Of a stretch of DNA of 64,000 nt, positions 1 to 11,500 are shown one piece after another; the first letter of the stretch is position 1, and each line of letters starts with the position of its first letter. This stretch comes from Triglochin maritima (lineage: Eukaryota > Streptophyta > Magnoliopsida > Alismatales > Juncaginaceae). The stretch spans positions 33,461,621 through 33,525,620 of the forward strand of contig OY821784.1 in the NCBI GenBank assembly GCA_963682175.1, read 5' to 3'. A model generated the notes under the pieces. It saw nothing but the letters and a program-made list of their open reading frames with translations. It did not search any database and had not been told where the DNA came from. Made by a program: the position numbers and the translations under genes.

Positions 1-775
1 GCAACAGAGTTCTGTGCCTTAGCCTGTGTGGCGACAGAGATGACCGACCGATGATGTTCCGGCGGATGTGCTCGACCGATGCTGTTCCGGCGAGTATGAT
101 CGTCCAGCTGTGGCACGGTTGGCGAGTATGACCGACCTGAGCGACGGCTCTAGCGGATAGTGGTCTTCGACCACTGATCAGATCTGATGATGACTCGGAA
201 TCGCGTGCGACCCTCACCGAACCCATATGACTAGTGTAGCTGCGAGTGGGGGTGTGTCGCGTATTTTCCGTATGACCGCATGTGCCTGCGGTGGGTATCT
301 ACGGATGTCCAAAACTAGACTTATGACTAATGAACCCCGGTTGGGGAAATGACTTTTATGACCTTATGACCCGTTTGGGGAATGACCCGTTATGATTTAT
401 GTTTGGCATAATACTAGTATGATAGGTCATGTTTCGCATTGCATATAGGTGGGTTTGGCATACGGGGTTTCCTTCGGGAGACTCACGGCATTGTTGTTTG
501 CTTTCAGGTTCCCTCTTCGGGAGCTGCTTGGGTGGTGATTGAGGACGAGTGCATCTTGGAGTCGGGTCCTCGTGTCGGTTTTGAGGTTATTATGACTACT
601 TGTATATCTGTATATTGTATTTTGATGTAGTCATTCTTTTGACAACTCCTGTATACGGTGCAACACCATATATATTATATTTATATTTTCGAGTAGCGTC
701 TCCTGTGTTGATGTTTATCCTTTGATTATCATTTATTTAAAAGTTTAAATTTTCCGCTGTTTCGGGGATGTTACA
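1..775 (+). mobile_element. 3' part of a Tekay-type Ty3/gypsy LTR, cut by the window edge
   Basis: The segment ends in TTTCGGGGATGTTACA, the same U5 terminus as the other Tekay-type LTRs in this window. Around 445-500 it carries the block found in reverse complement near 54955-55015, including GGCATACGGGGTTTCC. The first 120 bases contain short diverged units ending in GTTCCGGCG, equivalent to the minisatellite zone of the longer LTRs. The start lies outside the window, so I cannot tell a solo LTR from the 3' LTR of a full element or check the target duplication. Confidence 0.8.
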
Positions 776-2925
776 AGCGGTACATCAAGAGCTGATTTTA
801 TTGACTACCCAAAATAGTTTTTCAAATGAAACTCAAACTAGAAATCTTGAATCTTCAATTTATCTGATCACATGACCTAATTGAAGGGTATGCCCCAAAC
901 TCAGGATCACATAATAACTCACAAAAATCAAACCCAATTTTTTTGTCTCATGAAAGTGCAACGGTGCATCCTGAGGTTAAAAAAATAAAATAAAAATTCT
1001 GATGCCAGATCAAGAGCTGATTATGTTGCTTACCCACAATAAATTTTCAAATTAAACACAAAATATGAATGTCGAATCTCCAGGTTATCCCTAAACTAAG
1101 GATGAGATAGGCTGACCCCACTAAAAAACAATTTTACCAGAAAATAAGTTGTAATTAGGGTTCGTAGGAAGCAGATCCTGTGGCTAAAAAGATACAAATT
1201 TTAGTTGAATCGAACAAAAATCTAACTGAACATGAAAATCATGTGGAATTAGGGTGAGAACAAGGGCAACAACAAAATTTCCATTTAGATCATGCAAATT
1301 TAGTTGAAAAATATCAAAACAAAGTGGATCATAGAACATAATCTACCTACCTATGGATTGAGACAGTACAAAATCCCACGTATTTGGGCGAAAGATGGAA
1401 AAAGGCAATACTCACCGGAGTTTGCTGTTGTAAGTATCTGATTTTGGGAATAAGGACATCAAAAAATGTAAATTGCATCACCTTTTTGCTTTTTTCTTCT
1501 TTTTCCCGGGACTAGTTAGGGTTAACACGTGAAAACACATGTTCCGATCCTACTCTGCATGTTAAATGTTTCAATAAAAACGGTGTAGACTACCTCCAAT
1601 TTAGAACCATAGTTTACATTTAGTTTGGGATTTTTCTTTTTACTGTTGTTTGGTACATTTTCCAAGTGAATATTGAAAAGACATGTAGGTATGAAGCGGT
1701 TCAGAAGACAAGAGATATCAAAATCAACACTTTAACTACAAATTACAAGTTTAAGAGGCATATTGTGACTAAAGTCATCAAAAGAAATGTTCGGTACTCC
1801 AAGTTTTACGATAGAAACTGAGAATCTTAGTTGCTACATGTACTCAGAGGCTTGTTTGGTTGTAGCAACGTTTGCACTAGGACTCTAGGAGCTCTCGAAG
1901 AGTGGGTAAATTGCATATTCTTTCAGATGTTATAAGTGGTAACTAAGGGAATCCACTAAGATGCCTAATTCTCTTTTCTAAAATCACAATCTCTTTTCGC
2001 TACATCATCATGCTCGTTAATCTACCATTTTATCCACCCATTTTCAAAAATTATTCACTACCATAACCCATTTCTCAACACTCTCTTTCATTCATATCGT
2101 TTTTTACCTCCACACTCTAACATGGGTAACACAAAAAAAATTGAATTTTTTTGAAAAAATAGAATTAAATAAAAATAATATTTTAGGAAAAAATAATTTA
2201 AAAAATAATTCAAAAATATTTTTTAAATAATTTTTAAAAAATCAAAACAAAATAAAAAAATAATAAAGAGAGGAACCAGTGAGCTGTGTGTCCCCAGCCC
2301 ACTCACGTGGGGCGTGCCCCTAGGCTCCCTGCCCCAGGGCGCGCCCAACCCCACCACGCGCCCCTGTAGTGGGGAACAAAATTCCATATTTAAAACGACA
2401 TAGTGGGTACTCTAAATATATTTTATGTGCCTATGAAGAAACGACCATAGTGGGTAATCTCCTACGATTTCAGGTATTTTTAGATCATTTTTTGTTAAGG
2501 TTTTGCTTTATTAGTTTGTATTTATGTGCATTCGATTGATTTGATTTGGTTTGTTTAGGATTTGTGTGGATTGTTTGATTTGAATTGGATTCGATTGATT
2601 GATATTTGGTTGATGAGTTTACCCTACTTTGTTTAATTAATCTTGTGTGGATGATGTTATATTGTTATGATTATTAATCTTGTGCGGATTTGATGATTTG
2701 ATTAATGAATCAATTAATCTCCGAAGTCCCAATTTAATAAGTTTATATTGTTTGGTGAGTTTCACATTGTGTGGATTTGTGTTAAACCAATTAAATTGAA
2801 TGATCAATGTTGTAGTTGTTGAAATTAGATTGATTGTGGATAATATATTGAATTTGTTTGGATTGTATTATTTTAACCGAATAGTATGTAATTTTTTTTG
2901 TTAATTATGTTTTACAATTTCCAAA
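776..2925. other. AT-rich intergenic stretch with a diverged direct duplication
   Basis: No gene is supported here. Two diverged direct copies of about 110-130 bases start near 784 and 1005, both opening with ATCAAGAGCTGATT. A GC-rich patch at about 2280-2375 interrupts otherwise AT-rich DNA. Two short related phrases, AACGACATAGTGGGTA near 2394 and AACGACCATAGTGGGTAA near 2441, precede the plant mobile domain gene and may belong to its transposon context. Confidence 0.5.
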
Positions 2926-5006
2926 ATGTCGACTTCACACGATTGTCACGGTCATGTTGACCCTTCAGTGTTAGTACTACAGAAAGATCATAGATCATCG
3001 TCGATTCTTGAAAATGTAAGTGTTTTGATTTTTAATTTTTAATTTTTAATTTTTGTGTATCGGTATTGGTTTTTATTTGACGTAAAATAATTAAATTTAT
3101 TTTTAAGGAGCCTTTGACGGATATTAAATGCATCGAGCACGCCATTCAGTTCAACACGTGAAATGTGCAAGATGAAAGGATGTGGGATTTGTTAGTGATT
3201 GCAGGATTTGACACTGTGTCTCGATTGCAACAACTGCAACTGAATTGGAATCTGATTCGTGCTGTTGTGGAGAGGTGGAGGCTTGAGACAAACACCTTCC
3301 ATTTTAGACACGGGGAGATGACCATCACGCTACAAGACGTAGCTATGCTTAGTGGTCTTCGTGTTGACAGTTTGGCAGTGTGTGAAACATTAGATCACGA
3401 TTGGACTCAGGTTTGCATGAATCTGTTGGGTGTTGAAGAAGAAGAAGCGAGAACTGCAGTGAAAGGTTGATACGTGTCATTGCAGTGGTTGCAGCAAAAT
3501 TATCAGGTTGTTGAGCAAGATGCAACAGATGAGCAGGTTATGCAGCACACGAGAGCGTACATTATGTTTCAGTTAGGATCCGGGATAGTAGGCGATAAGA
3601 GTGGAAACAAAGTCCACCTTAGATATTTATTGTTGTTGGATAACATATTTGAATGTGGAAACTATAGTTGGGGAGCTACATCCTTAGTTGTTTTGTATCA
3701 ATATTTGGATCAGACATGTCTGAAAAAAGGGAAACAATTAGCTGGTTTCCTTACATTGTTACAGATATGGTGTTGGGAACATCTTCATGTCGGACGACCA
3801 TCTAGAATTCCCAGTGTGCAACTCCATTGTGTCCTTTAGGTTCACGTTGGCGGACTCCTAGGTCGTGGGCGAACAATGTGAAGACGACTCAGATTGAATT
3901 TTACAGAAATGAGTTCGACGTTCAAGACGAAAATCAAGTTTGTTGGAACCCATACAAAGAAGTAGATCTGATGGCGTTACCTGCTGATTGCCGCCAAGGA
4001 CATGAGGTTTGGATGAGCAGAACATGGATTGTTTGTTTCAGAGTTGCCGCAATGCACGTTCCAGACAGGGTGATGCGTCAGTTTGGATTGCGGCAACATA
4101 TTCCAAAAATAATGGAGATTTGCAAGATAAAGAAGGCTTAGGGGAAGCCCAGAGTAAACTGGTTACAAGAGCAATAGTTACACATTCAAGCATGGTCACG
4201 TAGGCGAGAATTTGTGCAGTTCGAGGCACCATCACTGTCAGAAGATTTTGCTGCTTGTAGACGAATTTACATTGAGTGGTATTGGCAGATTACGATTTGA
4301 TGGTTGACTCGAAGAGTTGACGATGTTGAATTACCGAATTATAGGTCTCCAGCTGCTAGAGATCGATACTTGGTAAGAAATGATCAGAAATTTATAATTT
4401 TGATTAAGGTTTTAATTTGCATTTTCTAATCATAAATGTGTTTTATGGCAGCTTCATGGGTTACACAGCTTACATGAAGATATTCATCATCTTGAAGGGA
4501 TGAATTCTTCAAACAGGCTCACTCAGTCATTAACGACGAAATTAAAGAAAAAGATCAAGGAAATGATGGTGTGCTTTAAGAGTGTAGATCCGTCATTGAA
4601 ACTGTCAGAAGATATTTGCTATCAACCACATCGTACAGAATCTGAAGAAAATCTCCCAGAAATAGGAGTGTCACTTGACGAGGAGGACAATTTCATTTTC
4701 ACCGGAGTGTCTGCCAACGATGGAGGGATTCTGACTCAAGAATCATGCGGTACTACGTTTTTTCAAGGCGAGGGTTCTTCATTTCACGTAGGCGAGGGTT
4801 CAGGATTTCAAGGTGCTAAAGTCGAAAGAGGTGGGGTTGTTGAAGACGATGTTGGTGTGATAACCCAAGTTTACCATCGTCGGCCTTCGAAGGCCCCTCA
4901 ACGAGGTGGACGAAATAAAATTCCTACTAAAGCTTTTTTCTCCACCTTAGTTGTCATTACATTTTGGTTAAGCTACATTTTGGTTAAGAACAATTTCATT
5001 TGTTAA
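2926..5006 (+). pseudogene. Broken plant mobile domain (PMD / MAIN-like) gene
   Basis: Three exons can be traced: 2926-3015, 3108-4372 and 4452-5006, with GT-AG borders. The start encodes MSTSHDCHGHVDPSVL, typical of MAIN-like proteins, also annotated as 'serine/threonine phosphatase 7 long form'. Exon 2 carries the PMD signature [18 protein letters not shown] and later YRSPAARDRYL. In-frame stops occur near 3160 and 3468 (both TGA where Arg is expected, consistent with CGA to TGA), and further stops and a frameshift lie near 3837, 4139 and 4177. PMD proteins occur both as host genes, where they act in silencing and genome stability, and inside transposons. The neighbouring MULE transposase and the number of lesions favour a transposon-borne copy that has decayed. 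The exon 3 tail is acidic and then basic and was not recognised beyond this family. Confidence 0.85.
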
Positions 5007-5184
5007 ACAATATGTCATGTGTTATGAACAATTTTATTTGACGGTTTAATTGTTTGAAATTTCTTGTATGTTTGTTATACGACGATATTCGAAATGAATT
5101 TTTTCCCCTTAGGTGTACAAGACTTGGATTTAAAATCCAAGAGAATGGAATGAGAAAACAGATTTTTCTGTTTTCTGTCTGCTG
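5007..5184. other. AT-rich spacer after the PMD pseudogene
   Basis: It holds the 3' flank of the PMD exon and a short self-complementary stretch around 5155-5180 (CAGATTTTTCTG). No gene is seen. Confidence 0.4.
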
Positions 5185-5317
5185 AAAAACGACACAAGTA
5201 GTGATGTTTTTACCTGAACAAAAATGGCACTAGCAGTGCCGTTTTCAGTTTATTAAAATGGCACTACTAGTGTCGTTTTTATTCAGTTAAAAAAGGCACT
5301 ACTAGTGCCTTTTTTAA
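5185..5317. repeat. Array of four short hairpins (left array)
   Basis: Four imperfect palindromes of about 26-29 bases lie at roughly 5185-5211, 5220-5245, 5255-5280 and 5289-5317, a period of about 35. Each has an A-run left arm and a T-run right arm around a core such as GGCACTACTAGTGCC. Spacers resemble TATTCAGTTA. The same architecture with a different core recurs at 8107-8241, on the other side of the MULE transposase, so the arrays probably mark sub-terminal regions of one element. Confidence 0.75.
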
Positions 5318-5550
5318 GCAGACAAAATTCCAGAGCGTTCACTTTCGTTTTTTTTGTTTTCAACACAAAAATAATGTCTTAACCTGAGATTCACAACACA
5401 AGTATTATCATAACATATTGTAGCGATGATTAACATTTAATATTGTTTCCCTTACATGGGGTACAAGGGAAATTAAGGCTAAAATAAAGAACACAAAATG
5501 AACATACTAAATTGTCTCTTTACATGTTTTCCTGTTGTGACCTAACTTGC

Positions 5551-6114
5551 TGAAAAGAATGTGTTCTAAAAGTTTTACTTTTATATGTCAATTATTATGA
5601 ATTGGATGTGAAAGCATTTTGTTCTTTGATTATGGTATTCGCCTTTTGGAAGTGTTAAGGAAGAGGTGATTGGTCCTTAACCGTAGAGCTCTAAAAGATA
5701 ATGGTTTACATAAAATCAAAAGTTATTCACAATCATGGTAATTAACATGGAACATTAATTACCGAGATAAGATTGTCGTGTTGGTCATCGATTGTTGTAG
5801 CTCTACAAATAATTGACGACACGAGTATATAAAAGAGGAAAAAATTACTTTTCTATATTGAATAGACCTAACAATTAAAACATTATGGAATTGTGTTTCG
5901 TGTCATTAATGTTTTTACTGTGTCTTGTATCCTAAGATATGAGACTTATATCTTTTCACTCAAGAAGTGCTTAATTTGATTATTGTCAAAATCTATCAAT
6001 GAGTGTAGTGATAAATGCAATAGTTGGTTGAGCATGACTTGTGCTGGAAAAGATAGCTAGTCAAACGATTATCATTGCCCCTCTTAATTAAGTGATGATA
6101 TTAGTGGGCCCTTT
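5551..6114. repeat. 564-bp dispersed repeat, copy 1, promoter-like
   Basis: This segment is closely similar, by eye about 93%, to 21297-21860 in the same orientation. It contains TATATAAAAG at 5826-5835 and, about 50 bases on, an ATG at 5885 opening a 16-codon frame MELCFVSLMFLLCLVS before TAA, which looks like the start of a signal peptide. Its right edge coincides with the point where the MULE transposase reading frame is cut off. It could be a captured promoter plus first-exon fragment or part of an unknown element; no terminal repeats or target duplication were found. Confidence 0.7.
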
Positions 6115-7877
6115 GCAATTCGACATTCCTGCACCGAGCATTTCTTGACATATTTGCACTCATATGTCTCAGACAAAACCTGTGAACATGACCTCTCTCT
6201 GGGGGAAAATTCTTCACAATATTTGTAAGACCCGGAAACCGGACACTAATAATACACAATTTATCTCGTGTGCATACTCTACTGACCAAAATACTTAAGA
6301 ACCACTGCCATGAGCTGCCCGATTCTTTTTCAACAACAGCAAACGCCAAAGAAAACAAACCAGAGTTCACGTCCGTACCTATAGCAATTAAAAGAGTCCC
6401 CTCAAACTTGCCAAACAAATGAGTCTCATCAATGCTCAACACAGGTCTACAGTACTGAAAACCTTCAATTGAGGCTGTGAATGACCAAAATATTCTTTGA
6501 AACTGCTCAATGTTGTGACTTATCATCTGTGTCTGAATCTTGACCATGGTGTCAGGATTGGTGGTGCAAATATTAGACATAAAACGTCTTAAGTTACGAT
6601 AAGAAACCTCATCAACTCCGTATACTTGTTCCAATGCTTTCTTGCGGGCGTACCAAGCTTTGTCGTACTTGATATCTATGAAGTAATGAGTCTTCACTAA
6701 AGCTTGAATTTCTACAGGAGTAATGATTATGTTTGTTCGAATGGTGGCAAAAATCATGTTAGAAATTAAACCGGCGTCACATTGCACGTGATCATGCAAA
6801 AGTCCCTCGTTACTACAGGTGTGTTCAGACTTGTACTTCTTAACTTGAAAACATTTTTTGCTGTGACTGTAAGAGACATGTATTTTCCATTCACACTCTT
6901 TTTTCAAACAACCAGCTGTAAATCTTTTTGGCCCAGACGTTAACACTTTGAATTGGACACTTTCTCACAAATGTCATTCCTTCAACTGATGCAGCAAATC
7001 TTTTTTTGTTGAGAAAATTCTATGCAACCAATAACTTCGTCCATCTTCTAAGTTATCGTATTCAGTGGAGGCAGCAATACGCCCATCGACATTTTCAATG
7101 ACTGAATCTTCAATCCAATTCTCGTCAGACTCTATGTCTGGCAAATGCCTCAAATCTGGTAGTACTGGTAATGGTGGCAATTTATTACTAACGATGACTT
7201 CATGTACGTAGCTATCAGGTTCTCGATTCACTGCGTCTGCCATATGATGAAACATGTTTTGCAGCTCCGGAAGTGGGGTTGAATCTACATCAACAATGTC
7301 TATTTCATCACCATCCATCTGACCATCTGCTTCATCATCATCTGTCTCATCACTATCTGCATCTTCAACCTGTCTTCCTTGAGAATGTGATTGAACTACG
7401 TCTGCTTCATAATTACCAATATTCATTGGTGTGTGCTCATACGATCCAAAATAGGACTGAGGAACTGCCGACGAAGGACCTGCTTCATATTGGCTATATG
7501 TTTGTGTCATTTGTTGATAATCCTCATTCAACTGACTGTGGTGGACATTAGTATAGTGCTTGGGTTGTTTCTCAACAAATAATACAACCGTATTCATGAA
7601 GTTAAATAGAGATAGCATTGTAGTCGTGCTCTGATCATCAAAAACTTCAACATATGTATATTTTTCATACGGTGGTCATTTGCAGGTTAACTTTAGATCA
7701 AACTCTCCTTCTTGGAAACTACAAACTTGACAAACTGATTCACAGAAATCATCATATCGCATTTGTGTATTAACATTAAGCATTTGTCTGTAATCACCTT
7801 CATATTCCGGTACCTCATCTACGAATGTAACAATTCCATCAAAAAAAACTCATAACCAATCCGGTACCGGAACTCAT
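6101..7877 (-). pseudogene. Broken MULE (MuDR-type) transposase
   Basis: Read on the minus strand from an ATG at 7877, the frame gives an acidic N-terminal region (Asp/Glu-rich around 7300-7400), then a MuDR DNA-binding domain (near 6850-6980, with KECEWKIHVSYSHSKKC) and the MULE catalytic domain from about 6650. The first catalytic Asp sits in SIDETHL near 6420. The second, normally in an SDR motif, is replaced by Val (IISVRFPGL; codon at 6242-6244). The frame also has TGA stops near 7680, 6973 and 6965 and an indel in a T-run near 7850. After RCRNVELQRAH it is truncated, lacking the last catalytic Glu and the C-terminal zinc finger; a 564-bp dispersed repeat begins there. It faces the PMD pseudogene tail to tail. 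It is inactive on every count. Confidence 0.88.
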
Positions 7878-8106
7878 TACTTCGAGTGTAGAAAATCTAC
7901 ATTTCATACATACATGAACATAATAACAAATACATTAACTATACATGCATTGTATTTCATGTCAAAATAAAAAAAACAAAAACAAAATAAAAATCAAACC
8001 TCAACAGTGTTGGTCGTCGGAGAGAGAGACTAATGGGGAGTGGGGAGAAATTTTTGGGAGTGTGAGAATGAAGATGGTGGCTGGTCAGACCACTTAAACC
8101 CTAAGT
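7878..8106. other. 5' flank of the MULE transposase
   Basis: This is non-coding sequence upstream of the transposase start, including an A-rich stretch near 7960-7995. No separate gene is seen. Confidence 0.4.
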
Positions 8107-8241
8107 AAAAAATGACATCTCGGATGCCGTTTTTAACTTGGTTAAAAACAGCAGCCGAGATGCCGTTTTTTACTTAGTTGAAAAACGACACCTAAAGTGT
8201 CGTTTTCACTTAATAAAAACGGTATCTCAGGTGTCGTTTTC
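8107..8241. repeat. Array of four short hairpins (right array)
   Basis: Four imperfect palindromes lie at about 8107-8134, 8143-8171, 8180-8206 and 8214-8241, period about 36. Arms are A-runs and T-runs. Cores are of the type GACATCTCGGATGCC and CGACACCTAAAGTGTCG. Spacers such as ACTTGGTT match those of the left array. Core sequence differs from the left array while arm structure and spacing are kept. Confidence 0.75.
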
Positions 8242-8572
8242 AACGTGCGTATTTTGTCAATTAAGTTTCTGAAGTAAATATTTTTCTATTTTTTATTTTT
8301 TTGATTATTTTTGATTATTTTTTGTTTTAGACCATGTTCGACTAGAAAACTAGAAAAGATCTGAGATGAAACGTACTAAACTCCAAACCTCAGACCTTGT
8401 TGCAGCCAAACGTACCATATGATTAACATAGACTCCTGTGAACCTTCAAAGTTCTCATTTTAAGGATCTACAAGCAATATTCCCAACCTTCTTATCTTCT
8501 CCTCCCTCCATTCCAAACTACCAACAAAAATCACCCCAAAACACCACCAAAACCCCAATTTTTAGCCAAAAA

Positions 8573-11500
8573 ATGGCGAACGGGCTTCTCTCCTCACCCC
8601 TCACCGTCACCAAACCGCCCAATCCTCTCCTCCACTGCTCTTGGAAACTTAAAACCCGCCTTTTTACTACGAAAAAGGCGGTTTCTTTCACCACCAGAGC
8701 CTCACTCTCCAACACAAGAGAGATGGTGCTGAGAGGCTTCCGGGAAGGAAATGCTCTCAAGGTTTGGTTTGGTTTGTTTTCTCGTGATTTATGTTGGTTT
8801 TGTGTTTTTTTGGTGTTCTGTGATGGTGGTTGATTTTTTAATTGTTTTTGGATTTTTTTTACTATTTTTGCAGGTTATTTCTGGGTTGCAGAATTTTGAT
8901 AGGGAAAGTGTTGCTTCTGTTGTAACTGCTGCTGACAAGGTTAGCTGGTGTTTAATGTAGTTCTGATTTTAAGTTTCTATTTTCTTTTTTAAATTTTAGA
9001 ACATTATTATGTTGTTGGAAGACAGAGATTTGAAATGAGCAGTTGGATTTGAACTATATTGGGTTCATTACTTATTGGATTTGATGAATTTTTTGAGGGA
9101 TATGATTTTTGGATTCTCAGTTATCTCACACGTGTGTGTGAGAGTGTCCAATCGGCTTGTGAGCTTATATATCGGTGCAGTTCCTTAAATATTTCAATTA
9201 ATGCATTATCTTAACTAAGCAAACTGTGTCAAGTTCTCTCTTAAATTCGTGTGTCCTTCCCTCATCTCAATTATAATATATACTTAGGTTACTTTTTCTT
9301 CTTTTACCAACAAATGTAAGATTGTGGTTATATCCATTTTCCAAGCTTAGATTGTTCCAAACACAAAATGTTATCTATAATTATTGCAATTTGTAGTTGT
9401 CAATGGACTACAACTCAGAGCTTTAAGTTTTTAACATCCCTAACGTCAGTGCTATCTTATTTTCTCTTCAATCGTCGTACTCATAACCCAATTTCACAGG
9501 GAGGAGCTACCCATGTTGACATTGCCTGTGACCCAGACTTGGTAAAGCTTGCTCTGAGCTTGACTTCACTACCTGTAAGTGCTCATTTCCAGAAGGAAAA
9601 AAACTCTCTAGTGTCAGACAAGTAATTGAACTCTGAATGCCCATAAGCTTTCAAGGTAGCAATAAATTAGCATCCTCCATTAATAGGCTATCTTGATTGG
9701 TTTATTGAATCAGTATGCTCTACCAAGTGGATGAGTTGTTTAAACTTCTTAGTCTGTTAAATGGCCCAACCAAAAATTTCTACCACTCAGGTCCCTTAAT
9801 TTTCCATGATAAACTGACACTCTGGTCTAAATTCCAAAAAGAATTACAATTCGCTACTGAATAAGATCTTCTTAGGATGATGCAATTGAATTTATTTTGG
9901 TATTTGCAGGTATGTGTTTCTTCTGTGGATCCTGAATCATTCCCTCATGCAATTGCAGCAGGTGCTCACATGGTCAGAATCTCATACACTTATTTTAGTT
10001 TTATACTCAGCATCATTTTCTGGGAATGAAGGCTGCTAAATGCTTTTATATGGTTGGCATTTCTGCAGATAGAGATCGGTAATTATGACTCCTTTTATGA
10101 GATAGGCAGAGAGTTCTCTCCGGAACAGGTATCTGTTGTGGTTGTAAATTATTAATGATCTGGTGGTCTTACAAATGCTGAAAGGATCTTTAACATGTTT
10201 TACTTTGTATGAGGAAAGTTTGGCGAACCGGTTTCCAACTTGTTATAGCTTTACCACCAAACTCGATTTACTCATAGTCATGAAATGATTTTTTTATAGT
10301 AATAACCTTTTCATTTATCCTTATCCTACTGTCAAATTCAATCTCATGACATGGAAACAATTTTGACTAAATATTTTGCAAATGTCACATCTTAAAGTTT
10401 CTCAGCAACTCTTTTTTGGTATTAATAATGTTGTAGCTTTGATACACAAGCTTGGCCTGCATTTTTTATTTACTTACTATATGCCCTTATTTTTTTGCAG
10501 ATCCTGTATTTAACAAAGGAGACCAAAAGGCTCCTTCCATATGTAGTTCTATCCGTTACAGTTCCTCATGCCTTAAGTCTCCCTGATCAGGTGCGTAGTG
10601 CCTGAATTCGACATTGTTGCCTTATTTAGCTGCAAATCAGAAAGATATAAGTATGTGTGTGTAGATTTTCAGGTGAGGTCAACCTCATCTAAGGCTAGGT
10701 GAGGTTGTTTAATTACAACGCGATTGTTAAATGTCGTTGGATGAATTGTTTGTGTTTCCTTACCCAAATTAGAAGAAAAAAATGTTTTCAAATATGCCAA
10801 AAGAAAGGATGTGCTATGAATTTCACACTAAATTGAACATGGGATAAGATTCCTAAAATGAAATGCATGTCATTTGTCAGTCAATTCTGAAATTCAAATT
10901 GCATTTTAATGCACACTCCCTCTCTCTTGTCAATTAAGTCTACTTTCCTAAACCCACACTTGCCCAACAGGTTTTCTTCCGTACACTCATCCACATTCGT
11001 AATTTCCCAAACCAAAAGTTCTCTTCTAGCAGGTTATTTTTTGCGATTTTGGCTTTGTATAAGCAGCAACGAAAAATGATTGAATTCAATAATTACAATT
11101 GCATTACATAATGTTAGATAATAGTCCACATTGGTTAAAACGAAAACTTTTTCTGAGTTAAGTTGTAAGATCCCTCCACTTATGACCAATTGGTTTTGAG
11201 TTTGATACTCACACTTCAATACATAAAATGCATTCAACCAAACAATTCAATCAAAAAATGCTTTTCCATAAGATTTTTTTTGAAAAACACTTTTAGATTA
11301 AAAAACACAGCCACCAAAAAATTACATTTTAGAAAGTGTTACAAAAGCTTTTTCTAAGATAAGTAATCTTCGACTGTACTAATCAAAAGATCATAAATGC
11401 AAACAAAAAAAAACAATAATTACAATTGCAATGGGAAAATGCATCAACTGAACAATTTGTAATCCTTTCTGGTATATTGTGGAAACAATCCTAAGTAGCT

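Noticed and set aside
5185..8241. Regularly spaced repeats considered as a CRISPR-like array
   Set aside because: These are palindromic units with A/T arms in a plant transposon; there are no unique spacers and no cas genes, and the context is eukaryotic.
1847..8420. Possible outer terminal repeats of the MULE (GTTTGGTTGTAGCAAC near 1856 and an inverted GTTTGGCTGCAAC near 8403)
   Set aside because: The match is short and imperfect, and the flanks give no 9-bp duplication.
8438..8572. Upstream in-frame ATG of ycf23
   Set aside because: It would add 45 residues in front of an already adequate transit peptide; the ATG at 8573 gives the expected start, though the upstream one is not excluded.
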